DNA from: Acaryochloris sp. CRU_2_0
Lineage (GTDB): Bacteria > Cyanobacteriota > Cyanobacteriia > Thermosynechococcales > Thermosynechococcaceae
NCBI GenBank assembly: GCA_012034865.1
Contig: JAAUOM010000008.1
Coordinates: 1-64,000 of the forward strand
Reading direction: 5' to 3'
DNA: 64,000 nucleotides
The notes under the pieces were generated by a model. It was not told the DNA's origin, did no database searches, and was given only the letters and a program-made list of their open reading frames with translations. Positions 1 through 9,059 of the stretch are shown one piece after another; the stretch's first letter is position 1, and each line of letters begins with the position of its first letter. The translations under genes and the position numbers were made by a program.

Positions 1-369
1 AGTCGTTCACCCAAAACAATCACCCCCAGAAGTACGGAAATAAGGGGATTAATGAAATACCCAAGGCTTGGATTTCAATCACGCGATCGCTGTTGACACC
101 ATAATGTAAAGTCCCCAGTTAAAGGCCAGAATGCTGGCAGAACCTAATAGTGGCAGGAATTGTCTGGGTTGTGAGAGGAGTTTACTCAAGTCTTGCCAGC
201 GTTTTTGGATAAGCAATATTCCCAGCAACAACAGGCCAGACCACATCATGCGATGGCTCAAAATTTCCAGGGCAGACACTGAACCTAATAGTTTCCAATA
301 CACGGGGAAAAATCCCCAGGTTCCATAGGCCAAAATTGCGTACACTATTCCCAACCGCTGAGAAGTCAT
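1..369 (-). pseudogene. RarD/EamA-type permease, 5' part, frameshifted and cut by the window edge
   Basis: The start ATG (367-369) opens a hydrophobic protein beginning MTSQRLGIVYAILAYGTWG, as in RarD-type members of the EamA drug/metabolite transporter superfamily (inner-membrane permeases, usually about 300 residues with ten helices). The frame runs about 90 residues through NWGLYI and then stops at 79. Continuing in the next frames gives VNSDRVIEIQALG and then FINPLISVLLGVIVLGER, which is the expected RarD continuation. Two single-base deletions, near 101-105 and near 57-61, would restore one frame. The rest lies outside the window. The start overlaps the stop of the alcohol dehydrogenase remnant by 4 bp. 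Substrate cannot be told. It is either a decayed gene or a sequencing artefact. Confidence 0.72.
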
Positions 370-605
370 GAGTGTTTGCTAGAGATATCGGCCCTTGCCA
401 CTACCGTGCCACCCACGTCGTAGCCCAGAATAGCTGGAAAAGTACGCGGCATCCGACTCATTTGCCGAATTTTGCAATCCACTGGATTGATAGAGGTGGC
501 ATGAACTTTAATCAGCAGATCCAATTCAGCGATCGCAGGCTCCGGTCGTTCCATCATCTGAAACACCTCAGTGCCGCCATTGCCTGTAATCACCATTGCC
601 TTCAT
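366..605 (-). pseudogene. Truncated zinc-type alcohol dehydrogenase/quinone oxidoreductase fragment
   Basis: This 79-residue frame begins MKAMVITGNGGTEVFQ and continues with the GroES-like N-terminal fold of medium-chain dehydrogenases (HATSINPVDCKIR, then AILGYDVGGTVV). Family members run about 330 residues; here homology ends after GYDVGGTVV, a ten-residue unrelated tail follows, and the stop overlaps the rarD-like start. The Rossmann cofactor domain and catalytic core are missing, so it cannot be an active enzyme. It starts 11 bp after the stop of the upstream methyltransferase, so it may once have been co-transcribed. An internal deletion that fused the 5' part of the dehydrogenase gene to the region before the permease explains the arrangement best (inference). 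Confidence 0.75.
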
Positions 606-616
606 GAAATTGCCTT

Positions 617-1312
617 CTATCCGCTCTGTCGTAAAGATCTATCAAAACTGCTGTACTTCTTGAATTCTGCTCTAAATCTGCGGACAGGGGGAGATTCTTG
701 ATCAAAATAATCTGCAAAGCTTTCCAGTGACAAACCCACATCTGTAAAGGCCATAATCTCATCTACCGTGAGGAGGTAAGGGATTTGTCCAGAATTTTCC
801 TGTGTATCCCGACCTCGGCAAATAACCAGAAGTTGCCCTGCAAGTGCCACAAAATTGGCAATTTGCCGAATTGCGATCTGACGCTGGGGCGGTGGCAACA
901 CCTGAAGCGTATAGGATTCTAGAACAAAATCAAAGGCTTGAGTCCAAGATTCAGGTGGGTTCAACACATCTGCGACCCAGTATTGCGCCGTAGAACTCGG
1001 CCATCGCCTATGACACCAGTCAATGGCTGAGGCTGCAATATCAAATCCCACGACCTTGAATCCTTGCTGGCACAATGCCTCAACATCGTCTCCCAGTCCA
1101 CACCCTACCTTCAAGGCTGTTTTGCCTTGACCGTCAATCTGGTTTTGGTCGAGCCATTGTATGAGATTGGGGTTAGGTTGCATATCTGCCCAGGGAATCG
1201 TAGCGTTGCCAGCGATCGCTTCCGCATAGAGATGCTCGAACCATTCAGTCGGTTTTCCAGCATTGATGTATTGGCTTGCTAGGATGCTTATGTAGGAACG
1301 ATTGTCGTTCAT
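617..1312 (-). CDS. SAM-dependent class I methyltransferase
   Basis: A 231-residue protein with a Rossmann-type methyltransferase core. Motif I is KVGCGLGDDVEAL, a variant of the usual VLGCGxG loop, followed by an acidic residue in GFDIAASAIDW, WVADVLNPP and the FVLESYTLQ stretch. Members near TPMT/YcgJ-type methyltransferases look like this, but the substrate cannot be read. A longer frame reaches back to 1438; the start MNDNRSY at 1312 is preferred because the extra 42 residues are rich in Pro/Leu and His and precede the conserved part. The dehydrogenase remnant follows 11 bp downstream, suggesting a former operon. Confidence 0.75.
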   Translation of the reverse strand: MNDNRSYISILASQYINAGKPTEWFEHLYAEAIAGNATIPWADMQPNPNLIQWLDQNQIDGQGKTALKVGCGLGDDVEALCQQGFKVVGFDIAASAIDWCHRRWPSSTAQYWVADVLNPPESWTQAFDFVLESYTLQVLPPPQRQIAIRQIANFVALAGQLLVICRGRDTQENSGQIPYLLTVDEIMAFTDVGLSLESFADYFDQESPPVRRFRAEFKKYSSFDRSLRQSG

Positions 1313-1439
1313 GGTTGTGGGATGCCTTGGAAGATCGAGATTGGGCAGCAGGCGCAAACCCAATGGATATAGAGGAATGCATTTCATAGGAGATGGAATA
1401 CCTACATGAAAATGCCTCAAAGCGTTGCAAGGATACACA

Positions 1440-2077
1440 GGTTGGGGTCAGATATAATTGACGGGTAGTCCTATTCAGGTAAGATGGACATAACCTCTAT
1501 CATACAAAGCTTTCAGAGCTTAGAGCCAACCTTGTAGACCTGAAGTATCCTGGCTTTTTTCATGTATTTGCAGCTACAAAGCCAAGACATTAACGAAATA
1601 ATCGGCACTTTGGGCTATCTCATGGGCAGATATTTGCATTTTTCTGCATAGCAGTAAATCAATGAAATTGATGCTGGCAGGGAATTTCAACCATCCCTAC
1701 CTTTAGGGCACTACCCCACCATAGGACTAACCCATCCATAACTCCTCTTCATGCAACAACGCCATTGGGCACTTATCCCAGTTTAAAAAATTGATCTCGA
1801 GATGAAACTCCATCAACGCATTGCGCAAATCCTGCTCTAGTTTCGTCTGGTATAATTTGAGTGGTCAACGACCCACCCGCGGCGCATCGGAACAACAGCC
1901 TAACGTGACGAAGTTCAGCTTTTTGCTGACGGCGAAGACCCATCGGTAGACCGGGGGAAAAGGACAGGGCAATGAGTAGATCTATCCCTCGAATCAACAA
2001 CAGACAAGAATTTCTTAGATCTCTGGCCATCCATACAAGAGGGATGGCTTCATAGAACGTCCATTGAGAGTGTTCCC
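1440..2077. other. Long gene-poor stretch with one possible gene remnant
   Basis: About 640 bp between the methyltransferase and the histidine kinase. I see no RNA gene or IS end. A frame of 107 codons on the minus strand (1773-2096) overlaps the kinase start and has an unconvincing composition, so it is not called. The only protein-like segment is the remnant listed separately at 1727-1861. Promoters for both flanking divergent genes must lie here, but I cannot place them with confidence. Confidence 0.5.
1727..1861 (-). pseudogene. Possible C-terminal remnant of an unidentified gene
   Basis: On the minus strand a 44-codon open stretch ends at 1727 and reads LKLYQTKLEQDLRN, then MEFHLEINFLNWDK and HEEELWMG before TAG. 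It has a balanced composition with charged and aromatic residues, unlike the surrounding frames. No start codon with a ribosome site precedes it, and the upstream codons run into a TGA. It could be the tail of a decayed gene whose upstream part has lost its frame. I do not recognise the family, and chance cannot be excluded. Confidence 0.2.
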
Positions 2078-4285
2078 GTGTTATTTGAGCAGACAACTGT
2101 CAGAGCATTCTTGCAGAAGACATTAACGTGTCAATCTGCGACTCCTATCCAAGAGCTATTCGATGTGCTTCAGGATCACTCTGGCTCTGGTACCCCTACA
2201 TTTTCAACCTCTACTCCTAGCTCTGAAAGTGAGCCTCCAACTAGCCGATTAGATCTGTCTCAGTTAGTGGTTGTGAATGAGCAACAGCAACCTGTAGGTT
2301 TGCTGCCCCTATCGCAGTTCATCCACTTGTTTTTGGAAGAGCAGCAATTAGACTACGCCCTATCTCCGGATCAACCCATCGCTACCTGGGTTAATTTGCA
2401 TCATCATCCTTTGCAGTGTGTGCCTGAAACCTATTCACTGAAGCAATTCTGGCATTATTTGCAGACCTTTGCTGAAGGGAGTAGCCTCTCTTGGGCCATT
2501 GTCAAAGCCTCAACAGGGGAATATTTGGGTCTACTGGATGCCCCGCGATTAATTCAATTTCTTGCCCAAAACACTCCCCTCAGCGTTGCCATCAAATTTT
2601 CATCGGATTTGAAAAGTTCCTTATCCCCCAATCTAGGGCTGTCCCCTACTATTCCGCCAAACCCAGGTTTGACAAGTCTGCCAGCACAGCCACCCCCATC
2701 GACAACCCCTGTGCGAGCAGATCTGAGTCCAGAACTTTTGGCAGAAATTAGTCATGAGCTCAAATCGCCGCTGACGGCTGTTCTCAGTTTATCTAATGTA
2801 CTCAGCCATCAAGGCATTAGCACTCTATCCAAGCGCCAGATGCAATATGTGCAATTGATTCATCAGAAAAGTCAACAACTGATGAGTATTGTCAATCATT
2901 TACTGGATTTAACTCAGATTCACTCGCATCCCCAAGCCGAGTCTAGAACAACCGTTAAGTTGGATCGCCTCTGCAAGGATGCGATCGCCCAAGCCAAGCG
3001 ACATTATGCCCTAGAACAGGGGACTACTGATACAACGGTCTTGAGCGTTCAGCTCTTTGTGGGTGACCCCTACAGCACCCTCACCACGGATGAGCTGAAA
3101 CTGGGTCAGATCCTCGTTTATCTCTTACACAATGCCTTCAATTTGAGCAATGGCCAATCCGCCGTTCAATTACAGGTCGAAGCATGGCAAGAGTGGGTTC
3201 TTTTCACAATCCAAGATACGGGTATTGGGATTCCATCCCAGCAGCAGGATAGGGTTTTTCAATTCCCACAAACCTGGACTCATCCAGCATTAGAGACTTT
3301 AGCAAAAACAGGATTAGGGTTGATTGTCGCTCAACGCTTGGCGGAGCAATTAGCCGGGGACATTAGCTTTGTATCCAACCCTGAGTCAGGTAATCGCTTC
3401 ACCCTATGGCTCCCCACTGATCCAGGTTGGAAGAGCAAAACGACAGACAATACCAGGGGGTTAGTCCTCATTGCTGCTTGTGATTCTCAACTGATTAACC
3501 CCTTAACTCAACATTTAACCCAGCGATCGCTACGAACTGTAATTGCCCGCTCAATGCCGGATATCCTTCAGAAAATCAACACCTTCCATCCTCAAGCCAT
3601 ACTCTTGCAAGCAACCTTAGCCCCATCCTCTAGCGAGGAGATATTAGCAACACTCAGCCAGAATGACTACCCTCAACCGATCCTACTCATTGGCCGAGAA
3701 GAAGATTGTCAGCGTACCTTAGAAGCGGGAGCCAAAGACTGCTTAACCTTAGGCACCCTCGATCAAACCTTAGATCAATGGCTCGATCAATGGCTAACCC
3801 AGCTCCCCCGCCCTGAGGACACCCGGTTTCCCTGTGATCAACGTGGGATAACCCCTCCACCTTTACCTTCCCCAGCTAAAAAATTGACTGTTCTCCATCT
3901 AGACCCTAGCTCGGATCCAGTTGCCTTCATTTCCTCTGTGCCTGAAATCATTCAAGCCCTGCAACGCCATCACTGGCGTGTGGTATCCACCACAACCGTG
4001 GAAGAAGCCGAACTGCTGGCCAACATTTGGAACCCCAATGTGGTGCTCTACACTGCCGATGATCCGGCTCCATTGCTGCAAATAAGCCCTGATTCACCCA
4101 TCGCCCAGTATCCTGCTGTCATTCTCAATCCTGAGGTGCTAAAAGTGGTGAACGAACGCGGAATTCTCAGAACTCTGATAACTTCTGCCTTGGCTGCTAA
4201 GCAGTCTACCCCTGAACTATCAGTGGCGTCTTTGCTGTTCCAGATTTTAGAGGAGATCCCCTTTAAAGCTGAACAGGCAAAGTGA
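2078..4285 (+). CDS. Sensor histidine kinase with CBS-like N-terminus and two degenerate receiver domains
   Basis: A 735-residue, probably soluble kinase from a GTG start. Residues about 60-175 hold two CBS-like repeats (LVVVNEQQQPVGLLPLSQFI; WAIVKASTGEYLGLLDAPRL). A Gln/Pro-rich linker leads to a HisKA domain with the phospho-acceptor His near residue 226 in SHELKSPLTAV. The ATPase domain has an N-box-like LLHNAFNLS, G1 DTGIGIP near 379 and G2 KTGLGL near 409. Two receiver-like domains follow (about 460-590 and 605-725), but the phospho-acceptor Asp is replaced: the strand reads AILLQATLAP in the first and NVVLYTADD in the second. They may bind partners or tune kinase activity without phosphorylation (inference). 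No cognate regulator lies nearby; rfbD follows after 35 bp. Confidence 0.83.
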   Translation: MLFEQTTVRAFLQKTLTCQSATPIQELFDVLQDHSGSGTPTFSTSTPSSESEPPTSRLDLSQLVVVNEQQQPVGLLPLSQFIHLFLEEQQLDYALSPDQPIATWVNLHHHPLQCVPETYSLKQFWHYLQTFAEGSSLSWAIVKASTGEYLGLLDAPRLIQFLAQNTPLSVAIKFSSDLKSSLSPNLGLSPTIPPNPGLTSLPAQPPPSTTPVRADLSPELLAEISHELKSPLTAVLSLSNVLSHQGISTLSKRQMQYVQLIHQKSQQLMSIVNHLLDLTQIHSHPQAESRTTVKLDRLCKDAIAQAKRHYALEQGTTDTTVLSVQLFVGDPYSTLTTDELKLGQILVYLLHNAFNLSNGQSAVQLQVEAWQEWVLFTIQDTGIGIPSQQQDRVFQFPQTWTHPALETLAKTGLGLIVAQRLAEQLAGDISFVSNPESGNRFTLWLPTDPGWKSKTTDNTRGLVLIAACDSQLINPLTQHLTQRSLRTVIARSMPDILQKINTFHPQAILLQATLAPSSSEEILATLSQNDYPQPILLIGREEDCQRTLEAGAKDCLTLGTLDQTLDQWLDQWLTQLPRPEDTRFPCDQRGITPPPLPSPAKKLTVLHLDPSSDPVAFISSVPEIIQALQRHHWRVVSTTTVEEAELLANIWNPNVVLYTADDPAPLLQISPDSPIAQYPAVILNPEVLKVVNERGILRTLITSALAAKQSTPELSVASLLFQILEEIPFKAEQAK

Positions 4286-4320
4286 ACAGGCAAAAGTAAT
4301 AAAGGCAAAAATATTAGGAT

Positions 4321-5211
4321 ATGAGAATTTTACTCCTCGGCGCTCAAGGTCAAGTGGGTCAAGAGTTACAAGTGTTGTTACCAAGGGTGGGTGAACTCTT
4401 GGCGGTGGGCAGAGACAAGATCGATTTGGCGGTTCCTGAGCGTCTCTATGACTTAATCGCTCCTGTGCAACCGGAAGTGATTGTGAATGCAGCGGCCTAT
4501 ACTGCTGTGGATCGGGCTGAAACTGAACCGGAGTTAGCCCATAAAATTAATGAACAGGCCCCGACCCGGTTGGCCGAAATTGCTCAATCCTTGGGGGCGA
4601 TGTTGGTGCATCTTTCCACTGATTATGTTTTTGATGGCACTCAAAGTCATCCCTATACGGAAGCAGACAAACCCAATCCCCAGAGCGTGTATGGTCGCTC
4701 AAAATGGCTGGGTGAGCAGGGAATACGGCAAAGGTGTGAGCAATATATTATTCTGCGAACGGCTTGGGTCTATGGGCAATATGGCAAGGGTAATTTTGTG
4801 AAGACGATGCTGCGCTTGGGGGGAGAACGCTCAGAGGTACGGGTGGTTGAAGATCAAGTTGGCACACCAACATGGGCTGGGGATATTGGTGGTGCGATCG
4901 CAGCCCTTCTTCAGCATTGGTTCACAGCAGATCCAACGGCTAGAGCAGACCTAGCTGGCACCTACCACTTCACGAATCGGGGCGTTGCCAGTTGGTATGA
5001 CTTCGCCGTAGCCATTTTTGCCGAAGCCCAATCCCTCGGTTTTCCCCTCCAAGTTGAGCAGATCACACCCATTACCACCGCTGATTATCCTGTAGCAGCT
5101 CAACGCCCTGCCTATTCTGTCTTGAGCAACAGCAAAATTACGCAGCAATTAGACTACCTCGCTCCTCACTGGCAACAGTCCCTTCGCCAACTGCTACAAG
5201 CTTTACTCTAG
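4321..5211 (+). CDS. rfbD: dTDP-4-dehydrorhamnose reductase
   Basis: A 296-residue RmlD-family short-chain reductase, full length. It catalyses the last step of dTDP-L-rhamnose synthesis, NAD(P)H-dependent reduction of dTDP-4-dehydro-L-rhamnose, supplying rhamnose for surface polysaccharide. The N-terminal nucleotide loop is LLLGAQGQVGQEL; VNAAAYTAVDRAE, STDYVFDG and the catalytic YGRSKWLGE (YxxxK) follow, then LRTAWVYG. The start ATG at 4321 directly precedes the Rossmann strand. It follows the histidine kinase on the same strand with a 35 bp gap; no other rhamnose gene (rmlA, B, C) is in the window. Confidence 0.93.
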   Translation: MRILLLGAQGQVGQELQVLLPRVGELLAVGRDKIDLAVPERLYDLIAPVQPEVIVNAAAYTAVDRAETEPELAHKINEQAPTRLAEIAQSLGAMLVHLSTDYVFDGTQSHPYTEADKPNPQSVYGRSKWLGEQGIRQRCEQYIILRTAWVYGQYGKGNFVKTMLRLGGERSEVRVVEDQVGTPTWAGDIGGAIAALLQHWFTADPTARADLAGTYHFTNRGVASWYDFAVAIFAEAQSLGFPLQVEQITPITTADYPVAAQRPAYSVLSNSKITQQLDYLAPHWQQSLRQLLQALL

Positions 5212-5407
5212 CGAGACCCCATCTGCCCCCTTTCCCCGGTTGCGATTGCCCTAGGGCAGTCAAATCACAGTGACCCCCTTGCCAGGGGTAATCCCTCAGT
5301 TTCTAATAGAGTAGACCCTCGAACAATTCTTCTTTTATGAATGTGAATGCGTCAACCTTGACGAATGCATTGCCTGACAATCCTTGCTTCTTCAGCATTC
5401 GGTAAAT

Positions 5408-6352
5408 ATGACCGATTCCACACCAGAGCCTCAAATCGTCAATATTCGCGATCGCCAGCAACAGTTAATTCGGCAGCGACGACAGCGATTTAGACGCAGT
5501 GCATGGCGAACCCTAGTTACTTTGGGATTCACGATTGGTCTAAGTTGGGCTGTCTGTCAGCCTGAGTGGCAAATTCGTTCCTCGCATCAAGTAACCCTAA
5601 CAGGGAATCAACAGATCGATAGCCGAACCCTCGAACATTTAATGGCGATCCAGTTCCCCACCTCTTTAATTCGGTTTAAACCCCAAGCGCTGATTGCCAA
5701 ACTCAAAGCCAATGCCCATCTCAATGAAGTTGTGGTCAGCCGGAAACTATTTCCGCCTAAGGTGAAGGTGGTGGTGCACGAGTTACCCCCTGTGGCCATA
5801 ACGGCATGTGAAGGCTGTGTGTTAGTCCTCAACCGAGATCAATCTGACTCCTTAACCTTAGGTCCTGCCAATGTTTGGTTATTAGATCGGCGTGGCGTTG
5901 TTCTGCCAGTGGATAGCTATCCGAAGCTAAAGAAAGCTCAGCAACTGCCTGCCTTGACCCTCTCCTCTTACTTACAGCCTGTCCCGCAGGTGACCCGTCA
6001 ACCGAAGCAAGCTAATCCCGTTCTATCATCGGCCAAATGGGTTACTATCAATCCGCAAAAACAGAAAGACTGGCAACAGATGTATGCATTAATAGAGGCG
6101 AGTCCGGTAACTATTCAACATCTCAGATGGGCAGATGCCAATCAACTGGTGCTACAAACTCAATTGGGGAATATTCGATTAGGTCCCTATAGCCCCAAAT
6201 TCAAACGCCAACTGCAAGCGTTGGATGAGTTACGAACGCTCTCGAAATCAGTGGATCCTCAACAAATTGTATACATTGATCTGGAAAATCCAGAAAATCC
6301 TGTTCTAGAATTGCGGAATTCCTCTCAAACCCAATCTAAGCCTGAGCCGTAA
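5408..6352 (+). CDS. ftsQ: Cell division protein FtsQ/DivIB
   Basis: A 314-residue bitopic membrane protein. A basic N-terminus (RQRRQRFRRSAWR) precedes a single transmembrane helix at about residues 36-55. A POTRA domain follows (VTLTGNQQIDSRTLEHLM, then RKLFPPKVKVVVHELPP) and then the FtsQ beta domain (VWLLDRRGVVLPVDSY). It scaffolds divisome assembly on the periplasmic face. The ATG at 5408 (MTDSTPEP) is preferred over an upstream TTG at 5384, which adds eight poor residues. The residues after about 285 form a polar tail. It lies 172 bp upstream of ftsZ, the usual cyanobacterial ftsQ-ftsZ order. Confidence 0.92.
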   Translation: MTDSTPEPQIVNIRDRQQQLIRQRRQRFRRSAWRTLVTLGFTIGLSWAVCQPEWQIRSSHQVTLTGNQQIDSRTLEHLMAIQFPTSLIRFKPQALIAKLKANAHLNEVVVSRKLFPPKVKVVVHELPPVAITACEGCVLVLNRDQSDSLTLGPANVWLLDRRGVVLPVDSYPKLKKAQQLPALTLSSYLQPVPQVTRQPKQANPVLSSAKWVTINPQKQKDWQQMYALIEASPVTIQHLRWADANQLVLQTQLGNIRLGPYSPKFKRQLQALDELRTLSKSVDPQQIVYIDLENPENPVLELRNSSQTQSKPEP

Positions 6353-6524
6353 TCAACCATAATCAGCACTTCTCTCGACACATATTGTTGAGAAATGAGT
6401 TTTGCCTAGCGATAATTCCTAGATTTGCTACGAATATCGCTGAATTGGTTTTTGGAGGAACTTGTCCTATAGTTGAGTAACAAAGATTGCCCAATCCTTT
6501 TTTGTTGTTCACCATAATCCCCCA

Positions 6525-7838
6525 ATGACGCCTCCAGATCAATCCTTTACAGACACTTTCTTTACTAATGAGAACCATGATCTCCTCAATACAGATCCTA
6601 GGGATCAATTGGGAGAGATTGGGGATGCCACTGAGTTCAATTCGCAGGATAGCCTAGAAGATATTTTTGACTTTGAAGGCGATAGTGCCCCATCGGCGGT
6701 GCCCTATAAGGATGTGAGTATGGAAGACGACAATATTGTGAGGCGGGGTGCAGCCACCATTAAAGTCATTGGTGTAGGAGGGGGGGGAGGCAATGCAGTC
6801 AACCGTATGATCTCCGGTAATGTGGTGGGTGTTGAATTTTGGTCTATCAATACCGATGCCCAATCCTTAACCCAATCTTCGGCGGCTAAACGCTTGCAAG
6901 TGGGCCAAAAACTGACGCGCGGTTTAGGGGCAGGGGGCAACCCAGCCATTGGTCAAAAAGCTGCTGAAGAGTCACGAGATGATATTTCAGCGGCCTTGGC
7001 AGGTTCGGATTTAGTGTTTATTACCTGTGGGATGGGTGGAGGCACAGGAACGGGTGCAGCGCCAATTATTGCTGAAATTGCCAAAGAAATAGGCGCTTTA
7101 ACGGTCGGTGTTGTGACTCGCCCGTTTACTTTTGAGGGGCGTCGCCGTAGTCACCAAGCGGAAGAAGGGATTACAGCTTTACAAAGTCGAGTGGATACCT
7201 TGATCGTCATTCCCAACGATAAAATTCTCTCGGTGATTGCAGAGCAAACCCCTGTACAGGAAGCTTTTCAGACGGCGGATGATGTTTTACGGCAAGGGGT
7301 TCAAGGCATTTCTGATATTATTAATGTCCCTGGTCTGGTCAATGTTGATTTTGCAGATGTCAAGGCCATTATGGCTGATGCTGGTTCGGCAATGATGGGC
7401 ATTGGTATTGGTTCTGGAAAATCGCGGGCAAAAGAGGCGGCGATCGCCGCCATTGATTCTCCACTCTTAGATGCCTCGATCCGGGGTGCAAAAGGTGTAG
7501 TCTTCAATATTACAGGTGGTCAAGATCTCACTCTTCATGAGGTAAACACCGCCGCAGAAACCATCTATGAAGTCGTAGATGCCAGTGCTAACATCATCTT
7601 TGGAGCCGTCATTGACGATGCCTTGCAAGGGGAAATCAAAATGACTGTGATTGCCACGGGCTTTACTTCAGAGGGTGGATCTCCTTCTCGCAAGACCGAT
7701 ACCCCTAAGCCCAAGGCCACGGTTGATACCACCCCTCAAAAGCTTACACCCAAGGCTGTTAGCCAGCGTCCCCCCGCTAGAGGTTCTAATCTAGACATTC
7801 CTGATTTTTTGCAAAAGCGTCGCCCTGGACGCTCTTAG
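6525..7838 (+). CDS. ftsZ: Cell division GTPase FtsZ
   Basis: The 437-residue tubulin homologue that builds the Z ring. After an acidic N-terminal extension of about 65 residues, the GTPase fold shows [16 protein letters not shown], the tubulin signature [12 protein letters not shown] near residue 170, and the T7 loop [11 protein letters not shown] near 273. The C-terminal conserved peptide [12 protein letters not shown] is intact, so membrane-anchor partners can bind. The linker before it is rich in Thr, Pro and Lys. The long N-terminal extension is typical of cyanobacteria. It follows ftsQ on the same strand. Confidence 0.97.
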   Translation: MTPPDQSFTDTFFTNENHDLLNTDPRDQLGEIGDATEFNSQDSLEDIFDFEGDSAPSAVPYKDVSMEDDNIVRRGAATIKVIGVGGGGGNAVNRMISGNVVGVEFWSINTDAQSLTQSSAAKRLQVGQKLTRGLGAGGNPAIGQKAAEESRDDISAALAGSDLVFITCGMGGGTGTGAAPIIAEIAKEIGALTVGVVTRPFTFEGRRRSHQAEEGITALQSRVDTLIVIPNDKILSVIAEQTPVQEAFQTADDVLRQGVQGISDIINVPGLVNVDFADVKAIMADAGSAMMGIGIGSGKSRAKEAAIAAIDSPLLDASIRGAKGVVFNITGGQDLTLHEVNTAAETIYEVVDASANIIFGAVIDDALQGEIKMTVIATGFTSEGGSPSRKTDTPKPKATVDTTPQKLTPKAVSQRPPARGSNLDIPDFLQKRRPGRS

Positions 7839-7867
7839 GGTGATCTGTGGAAAAATTTTTATCTAGG

Positions 7868-7895
7868 GACAAGCGGTTATCCGCCCTTGCTTGTC
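7868..7895 (+). terminator. Imperfect stem-loop after ftsZ
   Basis: GACAAG (7868-7873) can pair with CTTGTC (7890-7895), and CGG/CCG pair inside. It lies 30 bp past the ftsZ stop. There is no clear T run, so it may be an RNA 3' end stabiliser or a weak terminator only. Confidence 0.35.
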
Positions 7896-8033
7896 TCATT
7901 CAACCTCAACAGAAGCATTAAAAGTAGCCCCAGGAATACGGGTGAAGAATTTAATTAAAACTCACCAATTTGACTATCGATAAGCGCAATTGGGAATGCT
8001 AAGATTGCCTAGAACGTGTTTTGGGGACCCGCA

Positions 8034-9026
8034 GTGATCCGTTCCGCTACTCTTACTCTGCAACCGCCACTTCCCTTAGTTGCAGAGAATAATCGTCTTA
8101 AAATTTTCTCTGGTTCTGCCAACGTTCCCCTAGCTCAAGAGGTTGCCCGCTATTTAGGGGTCGATCTCGGACCGATGGTGCGCAAGCGCTTTGCGGATGG
8201 AGAACTCTACGTCCAAATTCAAGAATCGATTCGCGGCTGTGATGTCTATCTGATTCAGCCGACTTGCCACCCGGTCAACGATAATCTCATGGAGCTGTTG
8301 ATTATTATTGATGCTTGTCGGCGGGCATCCGCTCGGCAAATCACGGCGGTGATTCCCTACTATGGCTATGCCAGGGCAGACCGGAAGACGGCTGGACGGG
8401 AATCCATTACTGCTAAATTAGTGGCCAATCTGATTACCCAAGCCGGAGCCAGCCGCATTTTAGCGATGGATTTACACTCAGCTCAAATCCAAGGTTATTT
8501 TGATATTCCCGTGGATCATGTCTACGGTTCGCCCGTCCTCCTAGATTATTTAGCCCGCAAAGAGCTCCCGGATCTAGTTGTTGTTTCTCCAGATGTGGGC
8601 GGTGTAGCCAGAGCCCGCGCCTTTGCCAAGAAACTAAACGATGCCCCCCTGGCCATTATCGATAAACGGCGACAGGCTCACAATGTTGCGGAAGTGATGA
8701 ATGTTGTGGGCGATGTGGCGGGGAAAACGGCTGTCCTGGTGGATGACATGATTGATACTGCCGGGACGATCTCTGAAGCGGCGCGGCTGTTGCGCCAAGA
8801 AGGTGCTCGCCAAGTCTATGCCTGTGCCACTCATGCTATCTTCTCTCCCCCTGCCGTAGAGCGGTTATCGACGGGACTGTTTGAAGAAGTGTTGGTTACC
8901 AATACCACACCGATCCCACCAGAGCGGCACTTCTCCCAATTACGGGTGTTATCCGTCGCTAGTTTAGTGGGAGAAACCATCTGGCGAGTCCATGAAGATA
9001 GCTCGGTCAGCAGTATGTTTCGGTAA
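8034..9026 (+). CDS. prs: Ribose-phosphate pyrophosphokinase (PRPP synthetase)
   Basis: Makes 5-phosphoribosyl 1-diphosphate from ribose 5-phosphate and ATP for purine, pyrimidine, His, Trp and NAD synthesis. The protein is 330 residues from the GTG at 8034. Visible motifs are RLKIFSGSANVPLAQEVA, RKRFADGELYVQI, YYGYARADRKT, LDLHSAQIQGYFD-like AMDLHSAQIQGYF, the flexible loop DKRRQAHN and the PRPP loop VLVDDMIDTAGT. An in-frame GTG at 8016 would add six residues; the start at 8034 is preferred because GGGGA sits 6 bp before it. It stands alone, with the convergent DUF3531 gene downstream. Confidence 0.95.
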   Translation: MIRSATLTLQPPLPLVAENNRLKIFSGSANVPLAQEVARYLGVDLGPMVRKRFADGELYVQIQESIRGCDVYLIQPTCHPVNDNLMELLIIIDACRRASARQITAVIPYYGYARADRKTAGRESITAKLVANLITQAGASRILAMDLHSAQIQGYFDIPVDHVYGSPVLLDYLARKELPDLVVVSPDVGGVARARAFAKKLNDAPLAIIDKRRQAHNVAEVMNVVGDVAGKTAVLVDDMIDTAGTISEAARLLRQEGARQVYACATHAIFSPPAVERLSTGLFEEVLVTNTTPIPPERHFSQLRVLSVASLVGETIWRVHEDSSVSSMFR

Positions 9027-9059
9027 TCCTCTGGCTTCTGATCGGCCTGGGATCCGAGT

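Noticed and set aside
1773-2096. 107-codon minus-strand frame upstream of the histidine kinase
   Set aside because: Overlaps the kinase start, no ribosome site, and the better protein-like segment there is in another frame.
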